NCBI GenBank assembly: GCA_002099365.1
Contig: MSED01000001.1
Coordinates: forward strand, 2,604,001 to 2,668,000
DNA from: Phialophora verrucosa
Lineage: Eukaryota; Ascomycota; Eurotiomycetes; Chaetothyriales; Herpotrichiellaceae
Direction of reading: 5' to 3'
Length of the DNA: 64,000 bases
Both the position numbers and the translations under genes were made by a program. Positions 53,001-63,671 of this stretch are shown piece after piece; within the stretch, counting starts at the first letter, position 1, and the number at the start of each line of letters is the position of its first letter. Under the pieces are notes generated by a model. The model was given only the letters and a program-made list of their open reading frames with translations. It did no database searches and was not told the origin of the DNA.

Positions 53001-55533
53001 CCTGCTGAGCGAGGGCGTTTTCAAGTTTCTCTAGGCCGACCTCATCGCTTTCTGCAGGCAGCTGTTCTGCCGAATCGTCGGCTTGCTCGATGAGCTCGTC
53101 ATCATCTTGCGCAGGCAGTTCAGTCGCTTCGGCAGCTTCAAGATCCTTTTCGTGTCCGTCGGCTTGTCCGTCAGAATGACCGTTTGTCTGGGCAGTATTT
53201 GCAGCTTTGGCTTTGCCGTCTTTGTCTTGGATATGATCAAGCTCATATAATAGATTGTCGAGCTTGCCGAGACTCCGTTGGCGCTCAACAAGGTGCTGCA
53301 GTCTTTCGATTTCACGCTGCATGATTTCCATGTCTTGATCTGACTCGGCCAGCCGCTCTTCAAGCGTACAAATGTAGTCTTCAGCATTCGTCTCGCTTTC
53401 TCTGATCCGCGCGATCTCCTTGCGTAGATCTGTGATGATCGCATCGTTCTTCTCGCCTCCAGAACTCTGATCGTCTAGTTTTGCCTCCAGGTCGTTCAGA
53501 TATTGTTCGGTGTTCGATTCTCTGTCCATCAACTTCTGAACTCGGGCATTGAGCTGCTGATTCATGGTCTCGATATAAGCACACTTAGTCTCCTTCTCAA
53601 GCAGGTTGCTCTCGGTATTTGCCAGCGAAGATCGAGTATTTGACAGATTGGTTTCGAGGCTCTGAATCGTCTTCTCATATTCCATAACCACTTGCTCGAT
53701 CATTTCTTGGTTAGCCTGAGACCGCTTCAGCCGATCCACGGCGCTTTCTCCCACGATGTTTACTTGGTCGAGTGGCTCGGTGCTTCTGGTCAGTTCCGAA
53801 ACTAGTTTGGCGTGTCTCTGGCTGAGGGCGTTGTAGCTTTCCTGGACATCCAGCAACTGGTTATGCAATTCATTTTCTCGGTCGTTGGATCGCTCGGAGC
53901 GCTCGGAGACCAGGCCCGGTCGGCGATCGCTCGACTCAGCGCTTCGGATCTGTTGTCTCAGAAAGGCAATCTCTGAGCGCAATCGTTCGATCACCGCTTG
54001 CTTGTCTGCACCGTCGTCGACCTGCTGAATCTTGGGTTTGCTTTGGATGTTTCGAGCCCGCTGCGCATATTGCACGGTGTTGAGAGTCTCACTGAGGTGG
54101 AACTCTGCGGGTGTGACGCAAGCGATCATATATGTAATCGCATTCCCACCCAGTGAATCCTGAAGCATCCGCGTCAATTTGGAATCTCTGTACGACACAT
54201 AGGTGCCCGGCATCCTTGATGACAGTTGCGCAATGACTTTGCCTAGACTGGCCAATCCTGCGTTGATGGAGATGCCCTCCCTCGCACGCTCGCCCGTAGC
54301 ACCAGTGTTCTTGAGTCGTTCGCTACCAGCCAAATCGACAAAGTGAAGCTTACTCTCGACAGTCATTGGCGAGTCACCGCCAGACAAGTGATCCGGCGCA
54401 GTTGAAGATCGCTTGTCTTTCGCAGAGGGAAAGCCTTGGGCTTTGGTTTGGCGTAGGTTGATTGTAAAGACGGCGTGTGACCGGGATGATCGGGCATTGA
54501 TGGCGGTGGCATCGGTCTGTCGAATCGCAGATCCATGATTGAGGACACGCATGAGCTCTTCAACGGTGGAGACGCGCACCGAGTTCAGGCCTTCGACAAA
54601 TATTCGGCCACGGGGGTCTTCTCGTATCTGGACATTAGCTCTCTCGGTAAACGGTGCATCCTCCGGCAGCAGAAGATCTCTCGGCTGTTCGTTGTAGATC
54701 TCAACGTAAGTTACCGACATGTCCCATCCCTTGTCAACGAAGGACTTTGAATTTTGCATGACCTGATTCAAGCTTGTGACTGAATATCTGGTAGGTGATT
54801 TCAGGCCAGAATTGTGTCTACTGTGCGCTGCTTGCGCTGCGCCACCATTGAGACTCTCGAACAGATACTGCGCTGCTCGGGGAATGACGCCTGTCCAATG
54901 TGAGAATGATGGTTCGACCCCAGGAGGAGGTGACTCACCTTTTAGCGAAGTATCAAACTGTTCTCTTGGGCCAGATGTACCCATGGTATAACTCTTGCCC
55001 GCTCCGGATTGACCGTAGGCGAGTAACGAGACATTGTAGCCCTGCAGGAAGGAATCCACACTGTCTTGTAAATAATCCCATACTGCCTTTTGTGTGACAT
55101 CCTCGCCGAAGACGCGGTCGAAGATGAAGATCTTTCGTCCTTGCGGTGACTCGACAGCAAGACTAGTATTTGTGTTGACTTGTACCATCGACCGCTGGAA
55201 TCGTTGTGGAATGAGGTCAAAGCCGGGATCTGACGGGCCCAGAGGGGGTCGAACTCGGACCACTACACATGGTGTTAGCCCAGACGCGTTTTTGATCTTT
55301 GCGCTTGCAACCTTAAACTGACCAACTTTGACTGAGGTCTTTACGTCTTCATCTGACGACCTGCTCCCGATTTGATTACTGCTCTGGCTCATGCGACTGT
55401 GACTCCTCGGTGGGCGATTAATCATGCTCTGAGGCCGTTGCTTGTGAACAGCATCCGGTGATGAAGCCGAGAACACGCTCTGCGGCCGGATCTGGTGCGC
55501 GCCATCTGGAGACGCGGGAGGTGACGAGACCAT
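50059..55533 (-). CDS. Large kinesin motor protein with long coiled-coil stalk (kinesin-4-like)
   Basis: Two exons around a 48-nt in-frame intron (54891-54938); 1808 aa. N-terminal Ser/Pro-rich extension of ~85 residues, then the motor (about 86-480): VVVRVRPPLG, P-loop AYGQSGAGKSYTMG (about 172-185), switch I NARSSRSHAVF, switch II VDLAGSERLKNTG and neck-side LNTVQYAQRARNI. The rest is nearly continuous coiled coil, with an acidic Gln/Glu-rich break (about 800-850) and a Pro/Ser-rich hinge near 1600 before the basic end (KKRKGSSLNCF). The intron was placed because it restores SLKGVIPRAAQYLFESL; without it 16 odd residues are inserted. An N-terminal motor implies plus-end-directed movement. 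The kinesin-4/KIF21 subclass is my best guess. Confidence 0.9.
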   Translation of the reverse strand: MVSSPPASPDGAHQIRPQSVFSASSPDAVHKQRPQSMINRPPRSHSRMSQSSNQIGSRSSDEDVKTSVKVGQFKVASAKIKNASGLTPCVVVRVRPPLGPSDPGFDLIPQRFQRSMVQVNTNTSLAVESPQGRKIFIFDRVFGEDVTQKAVWDYLQDSVDSFLQGYNVSLLAYGQSGAGKSYTMGTSGPREQFDTSLKGESPPPGVEPSFSHWTGVIPRAAQYLFESLNGGAAQAAHSRHNSGLKSPTRYSVTSLNQVMQNSKSFVDKGWDMSVTYVEIYNEQPRDLLLPEDAPFTERANVQIREDPRGRIFVEGLNSVRVSTVEELMRVLNHGSAIRQTDATAINARSSRSHAVFTINLRQTKAQGFPSAKDKRSSTAPDHLSGGDSPMTVESKLHFVDLAGSERLKNTGATGERAREGISINAGLASLGKVIAQLSSRMPGTYVSYRDSKLTRMLQDSLGGNAITYMIACVTPAEFHLSETLNTVQYAQRARNIQSKPKIQQVDDGADKQAVIERLRSEIAFLRQQIRSAESSDRRPGLVSERSERSNDRENELHNQLLDVQESYNALSQRHAKLVSELTRSTEPLDQVNIVGESAVDRLKRSQANQEMIEQVVMEYEKTIQSLETNLSNTRSSLANTESNLLEKETKCAYIETMNQQLNARVQKLMDRESNTEQYLNDLEAKLDDQSSGGEKNDAIITDLRKEIARIRESETNAEDYICTLEERLAESDQDMEIMQREIERLQHLVERQRSLGKLDNLLYELDHIQDKDGKAKAANTAQTNGHSDGQADGHEKDLEAAEATELPAQDDDELIEQADDSAEQLPAESDEVGLEKLENALAQQEGLTIEQQQDPLPSPAQSKFITEKFESVSQELFDLRLEHESTVNELDLLSAKYQEALRTLAEMQDSIDEDRQSAISPQENRIHENAADEAFLEEAERLEEAETHEEEDGHQEPSSRSLSSELSLAGESSISTDTDITPVSKTTQSMEVQSQEVERLQNLLAEHERHLKEMSEQYAQLQVDHKEALTTVDRLKSQVKQTRPSSPGTPGMLRRMTSQTGTGVDRGQRSVTSLRALIAEEFESKPDRMETAEVHLSAANTELQARLERIQALEAEVKNAKKEMDVKSTIISGLTRERTSIKAGSPVDLNMVSQLRDQIIQKETELKSMHESYARREQELQEEIQKITAEKANVQTPPPSPGHEERISALNQQLNDLKSQLELSQQAVEEGQKNYNRTKSELEIALASVATLKAQQPSGEGADAFSRAAAANAMQTERDNYEELINNLKQQLEEQQTLNVDHAAKNSELRQLHAALTKDYDSSADMVKSQQQEITALRAEIAELQQLVKHAEAQVQFHKNGLKSLHAAHANEIEEMKLAHGGALAGYDDQLSEMIKKHEKLEATYKKDLEHALSTVQKLVSSAQAALGHPTTADMLANHIQDLVEEKRAMEKTNARLTGTNTELERQLDGRQSLLELEEELENANIKINNYQETIRSLANEVGNHEETIREKEALLKKAEASLQAVEAEKAKNMLMIEELEQQLQNSFDQHHNRLSVIQAQGNQALIEAQQRIAVLEQDLNQRASINEAGSENGSRTQTMKSQHRPQSPQTEAARSNSMTSNLRKSASIASLPSPPPAIPLPPLPALPGGLQITSPTPAPSTIASNPSPPQSRHASKEVALPVTPVSGTVVSTNSRDRSDTRRQSVLIEEQENRLRTIEKHLHAEKQLTATLEEALVDLETQSNKLRVDAENWKKKAWAIEEELSGLKKERKSERLSVQAVEEEVKKRREAEAARAQLEERMRLLTVGKDGKTKKRKGSSLNCF

Positions 55534-57818
55534 GCTGTACGCGTCTGTCCTGCGCGGGTAATGCTGCAGCGTGGCTGCGCGACCACTTTGAGGTAGTCAC
55601 CGAAACACACCCACCAAATGACAGAGCACGCACAACCTCGAGATCTGTGGCTGACAGAGACAGGGTGCTGTTAGCACGAACCCATGCGTGGAGGCATTCG
55701 AGAAGAGATCTGGTTGACGATGTGTGGAGGATGCTTCGAAGAGCTGAGGTGACGGGCAGTTGTCCTTCACGTGGATTGCCTCGACAACCCTAGACAGGTG
55801 TGGACGGGAAGGGGTATCTCTTCTGACGGGGCGTTGATCTGCCCTCTTGTGTCCCCGAACGTGACAAGCAGCGGTGGGTGGAAGGTACGGAGGGAATGCA
55901 GACGATGGCCGGTCTTTCTTTCGTATCGTTGGGCGGTCGGTTGGACGAGGGTCGCGGGGAAGATTGCAAAAGCAATGGCAGTTGCGTTCGGTCGAAGCTG
56001 GGAGGTTGTGAACTCGTAAACAGTGTGCAAAAATGTCGTGTCGGACCGCTTCACTCAGGAGTCGTCAAAAGTTCGAGGTGGAAAGGTTCATGCGCGGCGG
56101 TCTCGCGTCGTCGGACCCCTAATCGGTTTAGCTTGCTCCTACCCAGGCACGGCTTCAGGTACCTGGTTCTTCACCGTCGAAGCAATTGGCAGAATTAATT
56201 TCCGTCGAGCGCGGAACCAGGTAGTGGCCAGGCTAAAGCAGGTGCAGTTTATTTAGGGCAGCTGCAAAGTGGGTGTAGGGGGCCACCACAATATTGATTG
56301 GGCTGCCCGCTGGAATTGTTGCTGGGGCGGCTATAGCCAACAGGCTTGGCCTTGAGCAAACGCTTAGGGCTATGCCACTTATGCCTAAGTCTTTGCTTAG
56401 GAGCATTTTCACCTCGTTCATGCTGGCTCATGCTGGTTAACGTTTCTGGTCAAGCCTCAACCACTGTTCCATTTCCGTGGGCTTCGCCGCGACCTCGAGT
56501 CAGCCACATGACTAGGGTCCGCGTTTCAAAATGCCTCTCCTCAGGGGTGCTCATGATCACCAACTACTGCAGGGGATCTTTGCTGCCATCCTCGCTAAAT
56601 GCTGTCTTTTCTCTGCTGCGTCGTTGATGTTATCGCGGATCTGGACTATGGTAAAGAGGACGGGTACCACTAACTGCAGCACATGCTAGGCACACGGACA
56701 GTCACAAGACGGCGGCGAAGGACGGTTGCCAGCCTCCGTTGGAGAGCACGAGGTTGGGAACGGAGCCGGCGCCGCTACGAACAGATTGGCCAGGAATCCA
56801 TTGTTGGAGCTTGATAGTGGACAGCAAGATTCTACCTCGTGCCGTGGCGGAGCATGGAGACCTGCAATGTACGTAGTACTTGCATGCTCAAGTAGAGGTC
56901 GATAAGGTTTAAGTTCAAGTAGCACTACGGAGTACGTAACGGTAAAACTCTCCTCTTTCTGAACTTCTTATCGGCGGTATCCTCCAGAGGGACATGGTCA
57001 TCTGGTTGTGAAGACTTTGTAAAGTGGCAAAGGGGCAGCGGTCGCAATGAGCTCCTCAGATTATGCACACCGGATTTGATGTTGACCCTGCGCCTGGACA
57101 GTCCGAGAAGTGATCACAGTCGGTGATAGTGCTGGACAAAGTACTCCGTATGGATCCATGCATCAGACGTCTGCGGAGTCGGAACACATCAGATATCTAA
57201 CGTTCTGACGATCTGTTACCGGAAAGGAACAAGAAGACTGGAGTGAAACAAGTGCCTTGCACGTGGGGAGGGAGTTCTCCGTTGTTTTCGACTCTTGAGG
57301 ACTTCAAGTCCACACGCTTGGCCTTTGAGAAAGTCCAAGTGATGATACAGTCCATCATGCCACCGTGACTGCAAGCAACCATGGCGGCGTGTCCTTAGCA
57401 AGAGTCATGCAACAGGGCTGCTGTCCTGTCACATAACATCTTCGAGACAACCGGTCGGGACCAGTTGTTGACAAGCCCGTGATAAGATGCGGGGTGTCAG
57501 AACGACTATCCAACCTCGCTTGCAAGAGAGGTTTCACTTTGGGCAAGTTTGAGGTCTCGCACCAGTCCCCGACGGTGGGCATCCGGTACATCGAGTACCC
57601 AGTAATCGTGTTGCAGGCAGGTTGGATTTGCTCCTTCACTGAATCTGGGCTGGTTCCTGCGTAGCTGCGGAACGGCACGGGGATGACAGCAAGGATTGAG
57701 CAGATCATCTCGCTCTCCTGCACCATCCTCGCATCGCAGCCTCTTCAACTGGAAGGCGTGCATGACTTTCGAGTTTCAATAGTGGACGCTGGACAGGTCG
57801 ACTTAATCCCGCGGCTAG
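55534..57818. other. Intergenic, 2.3 kb
   Basis: Kinesin promoter and RIO2 3' side. No supportable gene. Two copies of the recurrent 9-mer lie at 56926-56934 (TACGGAGTA) and 57142-57150 (TACTCCGTA). The 56230-56410 stretch has repeated TTAGG/CCTAA strings and may be old repeat debris. Confidence 0.5.
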
Positions 57819-58946
57819 CTATCCCTCTGGGGACTTATCACTCTCATCTTCTTGGTCATCATCCTCGTCCTCTGAACCACTAGTACCAAGAACGTGGGTT
57901 TCACCTTCTTTGGCGTCACCGTCCACACCATGCTCTTTCATGTAGGCCTCAAGCTCTTTCGCCATCTTCTTGGAAAATCCCGAAGCCTCAACGTCGATGT
58001 CAAGCCTTTTGGACCCCTCTTTCCCAAGCCGTTGCTTCGCGTCCCCAAAAAGTGGGCCTTCGTCAGTGCTGATAAATCCGAACCGTCTTGAAAAGAAGCG
58101 CTTGACACAGTCGACATCTCTGTTGAAATAAAACTCGGCGTTGGGGTGATCCACACTGACCATCTGGGGGAAGTCGATCAAGACCGGCACAAGCCGGATG
58201 TCGTCTCCTTGCTCCTCTTCTTTGATCAAAATATTGAACTCGTTGAAATCTCCGTGGATTAGCCCGAGTGAGCACAAGCGCAAAAGCATTTCCATCAACT
58301 CTCCGTACAGTCCCGCTGGGTCTGGAACCTTTTCGATCTGCCGTAGCGGAAAGCCGTCGATCAAGGACATGACCAGCTGATGTCGATTTTGTCCTAGTGG
58401 GACTGGGACACTGAGGCCCGCTTCATGGAGAGCTTGCAGGAAAGCAAACTCTTTGACGGCAGCTAGTCGTGACATGTACATCCAGCTGCCAGCGCCTCTC
58501 TCTTTCTGTGCCTTTGTTCTAGCATAATCTCGTTTATTTCGCACGCCTTTCTTGAAGCTGACCCTACCGAGTCGATGGATCTTGAGGACCCGTTGTTCAC
58601 CTTTCTCATCACTGACAACAAAGATATCACTTTCCTTGCCAACACCGATCTGGTTCCCCACGCTGTACACAGTGCTGTTCTTCTGTAGGGAATGTAAAGC
58701 CAGATAGTCAAGGCCCCCATAGGTCAGTCTGTAGCCGTCGTACTTGGCATTCTTCACCTTCGCTATCAGGTTCGCTTTGGCAAGTAACGAGATGCTGCGG
58801 TTGACATCACCTACAGCGGACTTGGAAAGATTGACGATTAATGTCGTGGGGACGACTTCATGATTGCGACTCCCAGCTTCGACGGCAGCGAGAACGCGCC
58901 AGTCGGTGGGATTGAGGTAGCGCAAAGCTTTCGTATCGAGCTTCAT
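57819..58946 (-). CDS. RIO2: RIO2 serine/ATPase kinase of 40S ribosome maturation
   Basis: Intronless, 375 aa. RIO2 acts in late cytoplasmic maturation of pre-40S subunits. The N-terminal winged helix (about 1-90, LDTKALRYLNPTDWRVLAAVE...) is specific to RIO2 and excludes RIO1. The kinase core has GVGKESDIF (about 101-109), Lys122 in RVLKIHRLGRVSF, catalytic Asp233 in LIHGDFNEFNIL and metal-binding Asp258 in LIDFPQMVS. The acidic Ser/Asp/Glu tail ends the protein. The ATG at 58946 gives the conserved MKLDTKALRYL start; the frame is open for 32 codons upstream. Shorter at the C-terminus than some homologues. Confidence 0.94.
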   Translation of the reverse strand: MKLDTKALRYLNPTDWRVLAAVEAGSRNHEVVPTTLIVNLSKSAVGDVNRSISLLAKANLIAKVKNAKYDGYRLTYGGLDYLALHSLQKNSTVYSVGNQIGVGKESDIFVVSDEKGEQRVLKIHRLGRVSFKKGVRNKRDYARTKAQKERGAGSWMYMSRLAAVKEFAFLQALHEAGLSVPVPLGQNRHQLVMSLIDGFPLRQIEKVPDPAGLYGELMEMLLRLCSLGLIHGDFNEFNILIKEEEQGDDIRLVPVLIDFPQMVSVDHPNAEFYFNRDVDCVKRFFSRRFGFISTDEGPLFGDAKQRLGKEGSKRLDIDVEASGFSKKMAKELEAYMKEHGVDGDAKEGETHVLGTSGSEDEDDDQEDESDKSPEG

Positions 58947-60107
58947 TATTGCCGATGAAGGATATGTCCGGTTTCTGTCCTTGGAAACGGTAAGGAAGAC
59001 TGCTCCTACGAAATTGTGACCAAGACAAAAGGAAAATTCCACACAATATTGGAGGCATCTAATCTAATCTTGAGGACACCTGAGATGTCACGTGTTGCTC
59101 TTCGCGGAGCCTTGGTAAAGATCTTTTGCAGCTGCGAGAGCGCCAACGGAATTACAATACTCCGGCGCTCCGAGAAAGAACCCCCACCAGGCACTGAGAA
59201 TTGTGACAGTGCCCCCACGAGAATGTAATGAACCCCCACACGCAAATTCATATTCCCGTTCACCACTCTTTCAACTTGGATGCCAATCGGTCACATACCG
59301 AATTCCACCACAGTTCAATATGAAGATTCACGACGCCACGGTTTCAACCCCTCTGGTTCGGTCACATGAGATATCTATTGCTTTGCGACCTCGGCAAGAC
59401 GCCGTCTTCCACCAAGAACGGGCACTTCGGCTTGTGCCCGATGTGTCTCGAGCTCGTCTCCAGTTTTGCGGTGCTGGCGGCCCGCCTCGCCGATTTTTCT
59501 CTGCAATCTGCTCCGCTACCCAGTAGACGGGCCTGCTTGAGGTAAACTTAGGCGCCAAAGCTCGAAGGCAAAGAGTGCCACCTGTTTCCTCGCGGTTCGG
59601 AGTTGCCGGAAACGGCAATCCGAGGCTGGTTGTCAACCTCCCTCACCGATGCTGTACTCGTCCTTTGAAGCACGATCGATCACAATAATGTCCCAGGAGC
59701 GAAGTCCGCAGAGGGTTGACTTCCACGTTGCGCGCGTGCAAGGCATCCTGCTGTGCAGACATTACATTCCGCATCGGCACGCTTCAGACCGAGGTGCATG
59801 CCATCTCACCTCACCATGTGCCCCTCGAGCACAAGCGGCAAATGGCTGAATGGAAAAGGTCCAATGATCCAATGAATCCCGGCCTCTCCACGAGTTCGTC
59901 AGGAAGCCCCACCGTAACAAAGCTCTGAAGGGCTTGGGACGGCCATTTCCCCGCATTGCATTTTGCGAAAGAAGCGCAGGGAACACGCGGGAGATACAAA
60001 TACTCGTACTCCCCAGGGTCTAACTCCCCATCCCCTCTAGCAAGTTGTTGCCTGACCTCCAGGATCTCTTGTCATATTCATACGCTACTTGGAAAGACTT
60101 GCTCAAG
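58947..60107. other. Divergent intergenic RIO2 / dihydroxyacetone kinase
   Basis: 1.16 kb with both promoters. No gene recognised. A TCACGTG box at 59089-59095 is about 145 bp upstream of the RIO2 ATG. Confidence 0.55.
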
Positions 60108-61998
60108 ATGTCGTCGAAGCATTTTATTGACGACCCAACCCATCTCGTCCAGACTGCTCTCTCCGCATTGACTCTGATCAATCCCTCCGTCGCTTTTGAT
60201 GCCGAGAACAGAATCGTGTATCGCAGGCCGACCAAGGAGCTAACAGAGAACCCGAAGGTCTCAATCATCACTGGTGGAGGCTCGGGCCATGAACCGGTAA
60301 GACTCCGCACAATACGACTGTGCTGTGCCTCTTTTGGACTGTGGCCCACGAGACTCGATCGATACTGACCCTACCGAAGAGAAGAAGTGCTAATAGAATA
60401 CAATGCAGGCATTCGCTGGATTTGTCGGCAAAGGCTTCGTAACCGCAGCTGTCGCCGGCACGATCTTCGCCAGCCCCTCTGCAGAACAAGTCCGCCGCGC
60501 CGCCCTCACCCGAGTTCCCACAGAGAAGGGGGTCGCCATAGTGACATTCAACTATACCGGCGATGTCTTGAACTTCGGCATGGCGGCTGAGAAGGCCAAA
60601 GCCGCCGGCGTTGACACCGAGTTCTACGCCATAGGCGACGATGTCGGCGTGGGCCGAGAAAAAGGTGGTAAAGTCGGCAGAAGAGGCATTGGTGGCTCGA
60701 TCCTCGTGCTTAAGATAATAGGAGCTTTGGCCGAAGCCGGCGGGAGTTTGAAGGAGGTTTACGAACTTACGAAGCAGGTTGCAGGTAATCTTGTGTCTGT
60801 GGGAGCATCAATGGAGCATGTTCACGTGCCTGGGCGAGAGAAGCCCAACTCCGACGAGATCATCCCAACCGAAGAGATTGAAGTTGGTATGGGTATTCAC
60901 AACGAACCAGGCAGTCACCGGGTGTCAGCAACATTGCCAGAACTCATCAAGACGATGCTAGCACAGATGCTGGATCCCAATGACAAGGACAGGCATTACG
61001 TCGACATCAAGAAGGGCGACAAGACCGTTCTCCTGATAAACAACCTGGGCGGTGTCAGCAATCTGGAAATCGGAGGAATCGTGGCGGAAGTCCACAAGCA
61101 ACTGAAAGAAGACTATGGCATCGTCCCAGTGCGAGTCATTGCAGGTACTTTTATTACCTCGCTGAACGGCCTGGGCTTTTCAGCATCTGTTCTCAAGCTA
61201 GAAGATACCGGTCTCGGACCCGGCAAGTCCATGCTTGAACTTCTCGACGCCCCAGCTGAAGCATTTGGCTGGGCTGCCGCTACCCGGACGGAAACCTGGA
61301 ATGCCGACAATTCTGCGACCGCAGAAAGCCAGGCGCCAGTCACAGCTGAGGGCCAATCCTCTAATCTGAAACTCGATCCTCAGCAAGCTCACAAGGCTCT
61401 CAAGGCCGGCCTTGACAAGATGATCGCCGCAGAGGCAGATGTCACCAAGTATGACACCATCATTGGAGACGGCGACTGCGGTATCGGCTTAAAGAGAGGT
61501 GCTGAAGCCGTGCTCAAGGAATTGTCTTCGGGCGATCTCCCCTCGGACGCCGTCGCTTTTGTCAACAAGGTCGTACCTGTGGTTGAGAATACCATGGACG
61601 GCACATCAGGTGCCATCTATGCCATCTTCCTCAATGCACTGGCGCACGGTCTCAGAGAACAAGACACTGGATCACCAACAGATGTCGATGCCAAAGTTTG
61701 GGCAGCAGCGTTGAAGTCAAGTCTTCAGGCGCTGGGCAAATATACACCTGCCGTCCCTGGAGATCGGACATTAATGGATGCGTTGGTTCCATTTGTTGAC
61801 ACTCTCAGCAGCACTAGCGATGTCAAGAAGGCGGCCGCAGCCGCCAAGGAGGGAGCAGAGAAGACGAAGAGCATGAAAGCCAGTTTGGGAAGAGCTGTCT
61901 ATGTCGGCGCAGAGGATGAATGGATGGGGAAGATTCCCGATCCAGGTGCCTGGGGCTTGCAAGAGTTTTTGGTTGGCCTGGCTGGTGCCGCTAGTTAA
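60108..61998 (+). CDS. DAK1: Dihydroxyacetone kinase (ATP-dependent, DhaK-DhaL fusion)
   Basis: Exons 60108-60296 and 60409-61998, intron 112 nt; 592 aa. Phosphorylates dihydroxyacetone, linking glycerol and methylglyoxal-related metabolism to glycolysis and removing a toxic triose. The N-terminal DhaK domain (to ~340) has ITGGGSGHEPAFAGFVGKG across the splice join and His227 in GMGIHNEPG, which forms the covalent hemiaminal with the substrate. A linker rich in Thr, Ala and Ser leads to the DhaL ATP-binding domain, with DTIIGDGDCGIGLKRGAEAV and MDGTSGAIYAIFLNAL. Full length compared with fungal DAK1/DAK2. Convergent with SMD2. Confidence 0.95.
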
Positions 61999-62360
61999 GT
62001 GGCGGGCTGTATCTGAGATGCTGCGGAAAGACGGTCAATCGTCCTGCTGTGCTGAACTAGGCAGCAGTCTGCCCTGGATAAAATAGGAATATGCCGCGTT
62101 TGATGCGAACCTGGGTATCGGTACTTTTCGCCATCCTTGCGTCGGCCTGAAACTGATGCCTGCGCCTGAACGGTAGTCCTCCCAAGTAAAGCGGTCTGGA
62201 CGCCACAGCGGGCCTTCGCGCGGTCCCCATGTTGCGATTGCGAGGAAATCTCAATGAAGTGATGCTGTAACCATAGCAATACTCCCGCAAAGCCCGTGCA
62301 CATGCGCCCCCAAGTCGCATTCCTCATATGCAAGCCACCATGTTGAGCGGAAAAATGAGC
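61999..62360. other. Tail-to-tail intergenic DAK1 / SMD2
   Basis: 362 bp, presumed 3' UTRs. Nothing else recognised. Confidence 0.6.
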
Positions 62361-63104
62361 TCAACTCAGCAACACTAGTATGACACTGTCACCCCTCAAG
62401 AACATCTTACTGATGAATCTGTCCTTGTTGACACCCTTTCCACCTCCTTTACCCTTTTCCGTCCACATCTCCTTCACGTTTTCCAGAACCATATTGCAGT
62501 GACGGTCGAACGCTTTCACTCTAGCCAGCAATTTGCGATTGTTTCGACACGAAATCAGCACTTGGGTGTGTGTGCGAGTTGCGGTCATGAGAATGGAGAG
62601 CGGTCCGGTCGATAGTTCGTGGGCCTCAACGAGGGAGACTTCATATTCCCTACACCGCAGTGCAAGGTTAGTTCGACCTCAAGTTATGCTTGACGGTGTC
62701 GCGTTGCGATCGCAAGAATTGGATACAGGAGACGAGCAGGCGAAAGTGCTAATGCTTGAATTATATAATGGTGTGGCAGATTGAATCGAGCGACGAGGAG
62801 GTCGTGGTGTGGGCGGAGAGCGGAGCGGAATCGATGTGCAGGGGGGTGGGCGGAGTGTTTGTTATGATGAGCAGGTGCAAGGGGGAGAGAAGGGCATCAA
62901 AGTGAGGGGAGCGGGGGGTTTCACATACGTTAATTCGTTTCTCGGCTTATTGAGCAGATCTCTATCATCGAAGAACGCCAAAGGTCAGCAAATCGGCCTC
63001 AGTGTGTAGGTGGCCACCACGGCAGGTTGCTCCGGAGATAAGCACAGGTCAGAGACAGGGGTATGAGTCAGAGAATGAACATACTGTATTTTGGAGGCTT
63101 CCAT
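62361..63104 (-). CDS. SMD2: Small nuclear ribonucleoprotein Sm D2
   Basis: Three exons: 63085-63104 (20 nt), 62929-62961 (33 nt) and 62361-62649; introns 62962-63084 (123 nt) and 62650-62928 (279 nt); 113 aa. A core subunit of the heptameric Sm ring of U1, U2, U4 and U5 snRNPs in the spliceosome. Joined exons give MEASKIQDLLNKPRNELTEY, the normal SmD2 N-terminal helix. Then come Sm1 (QVLISCRNNRKLLARVKAFD, HCNMVLENV) and Sm2 (FLRGDSVILV), separated by a Lys/Gly loop shorter than in relatives. Only the last exon is visible as a long ORF. Its introns are much longer than the window's norm. Divergent from the SPT21-like gene. Confidence 0.95.
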
Positions 63105-63671
63105 GGTCGCGGCAGAAATACTTAAAGAGTCTCGATTCCTGTCGGAATTGATGAAATTCCTCATTCTCGAAAAACGCCCAGAGGCCATAGCGAGACGGTC
63201 GGCTGACCTTCTCTGTCTGGAACGCGCCACCTAGTTAGTGGGTACGTCATCCGAGCCGCGCTTCACCAGCCTCCGAAGCCTTGCATACACGCGTTTGGGC
63301 CAGCGCGTCCCCCGGCCATTGAAGGTACCTTTCAACCTTCCACTCCCTCACCTCACGCTCTACGTCTTCTCTCCTTGGGTTCTGTTTTGCTTCATCTGTA
63401 GCCTTCATGCGATCCCGCATCTCTTTGTGTTCTGTCCAATTCATCAAAAGATTCTCAACCCCGGCGCTGCAACCACAGCAACCTGCGCTATCGACCCGGG
63501 AGCAACATCAACGAACCACACAATCAATTCCCGCTACTGACGCTCATATCACTTAGTCATACCTCATTTGAATCTCTCAACGCGATGAGACCCTTTTCAT
63601 AAGCTTTTCTGTCTCGCACCACCAGCTTCCCAACGCCTGGGTAGCTCCACGTCGCTCCTACGGTCGCCGCC
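63105..63671. other. Divergent promoter SMD2 / SPT21-like gene
   Basis: 567 bp. A CT-rich leader precedes the SPT21-like ATG. No gene recognised. Confidence 0.6.

Noticed and set aside
56230..56410. Stretch with repeated TTAGG/CCTAA strings, considered as telomere-like or transposon end
   Set aside because: The strings are not tandem (fungal telomeres are TTAGGG arrays) and no terminal inverted repeats or target duplications were found.
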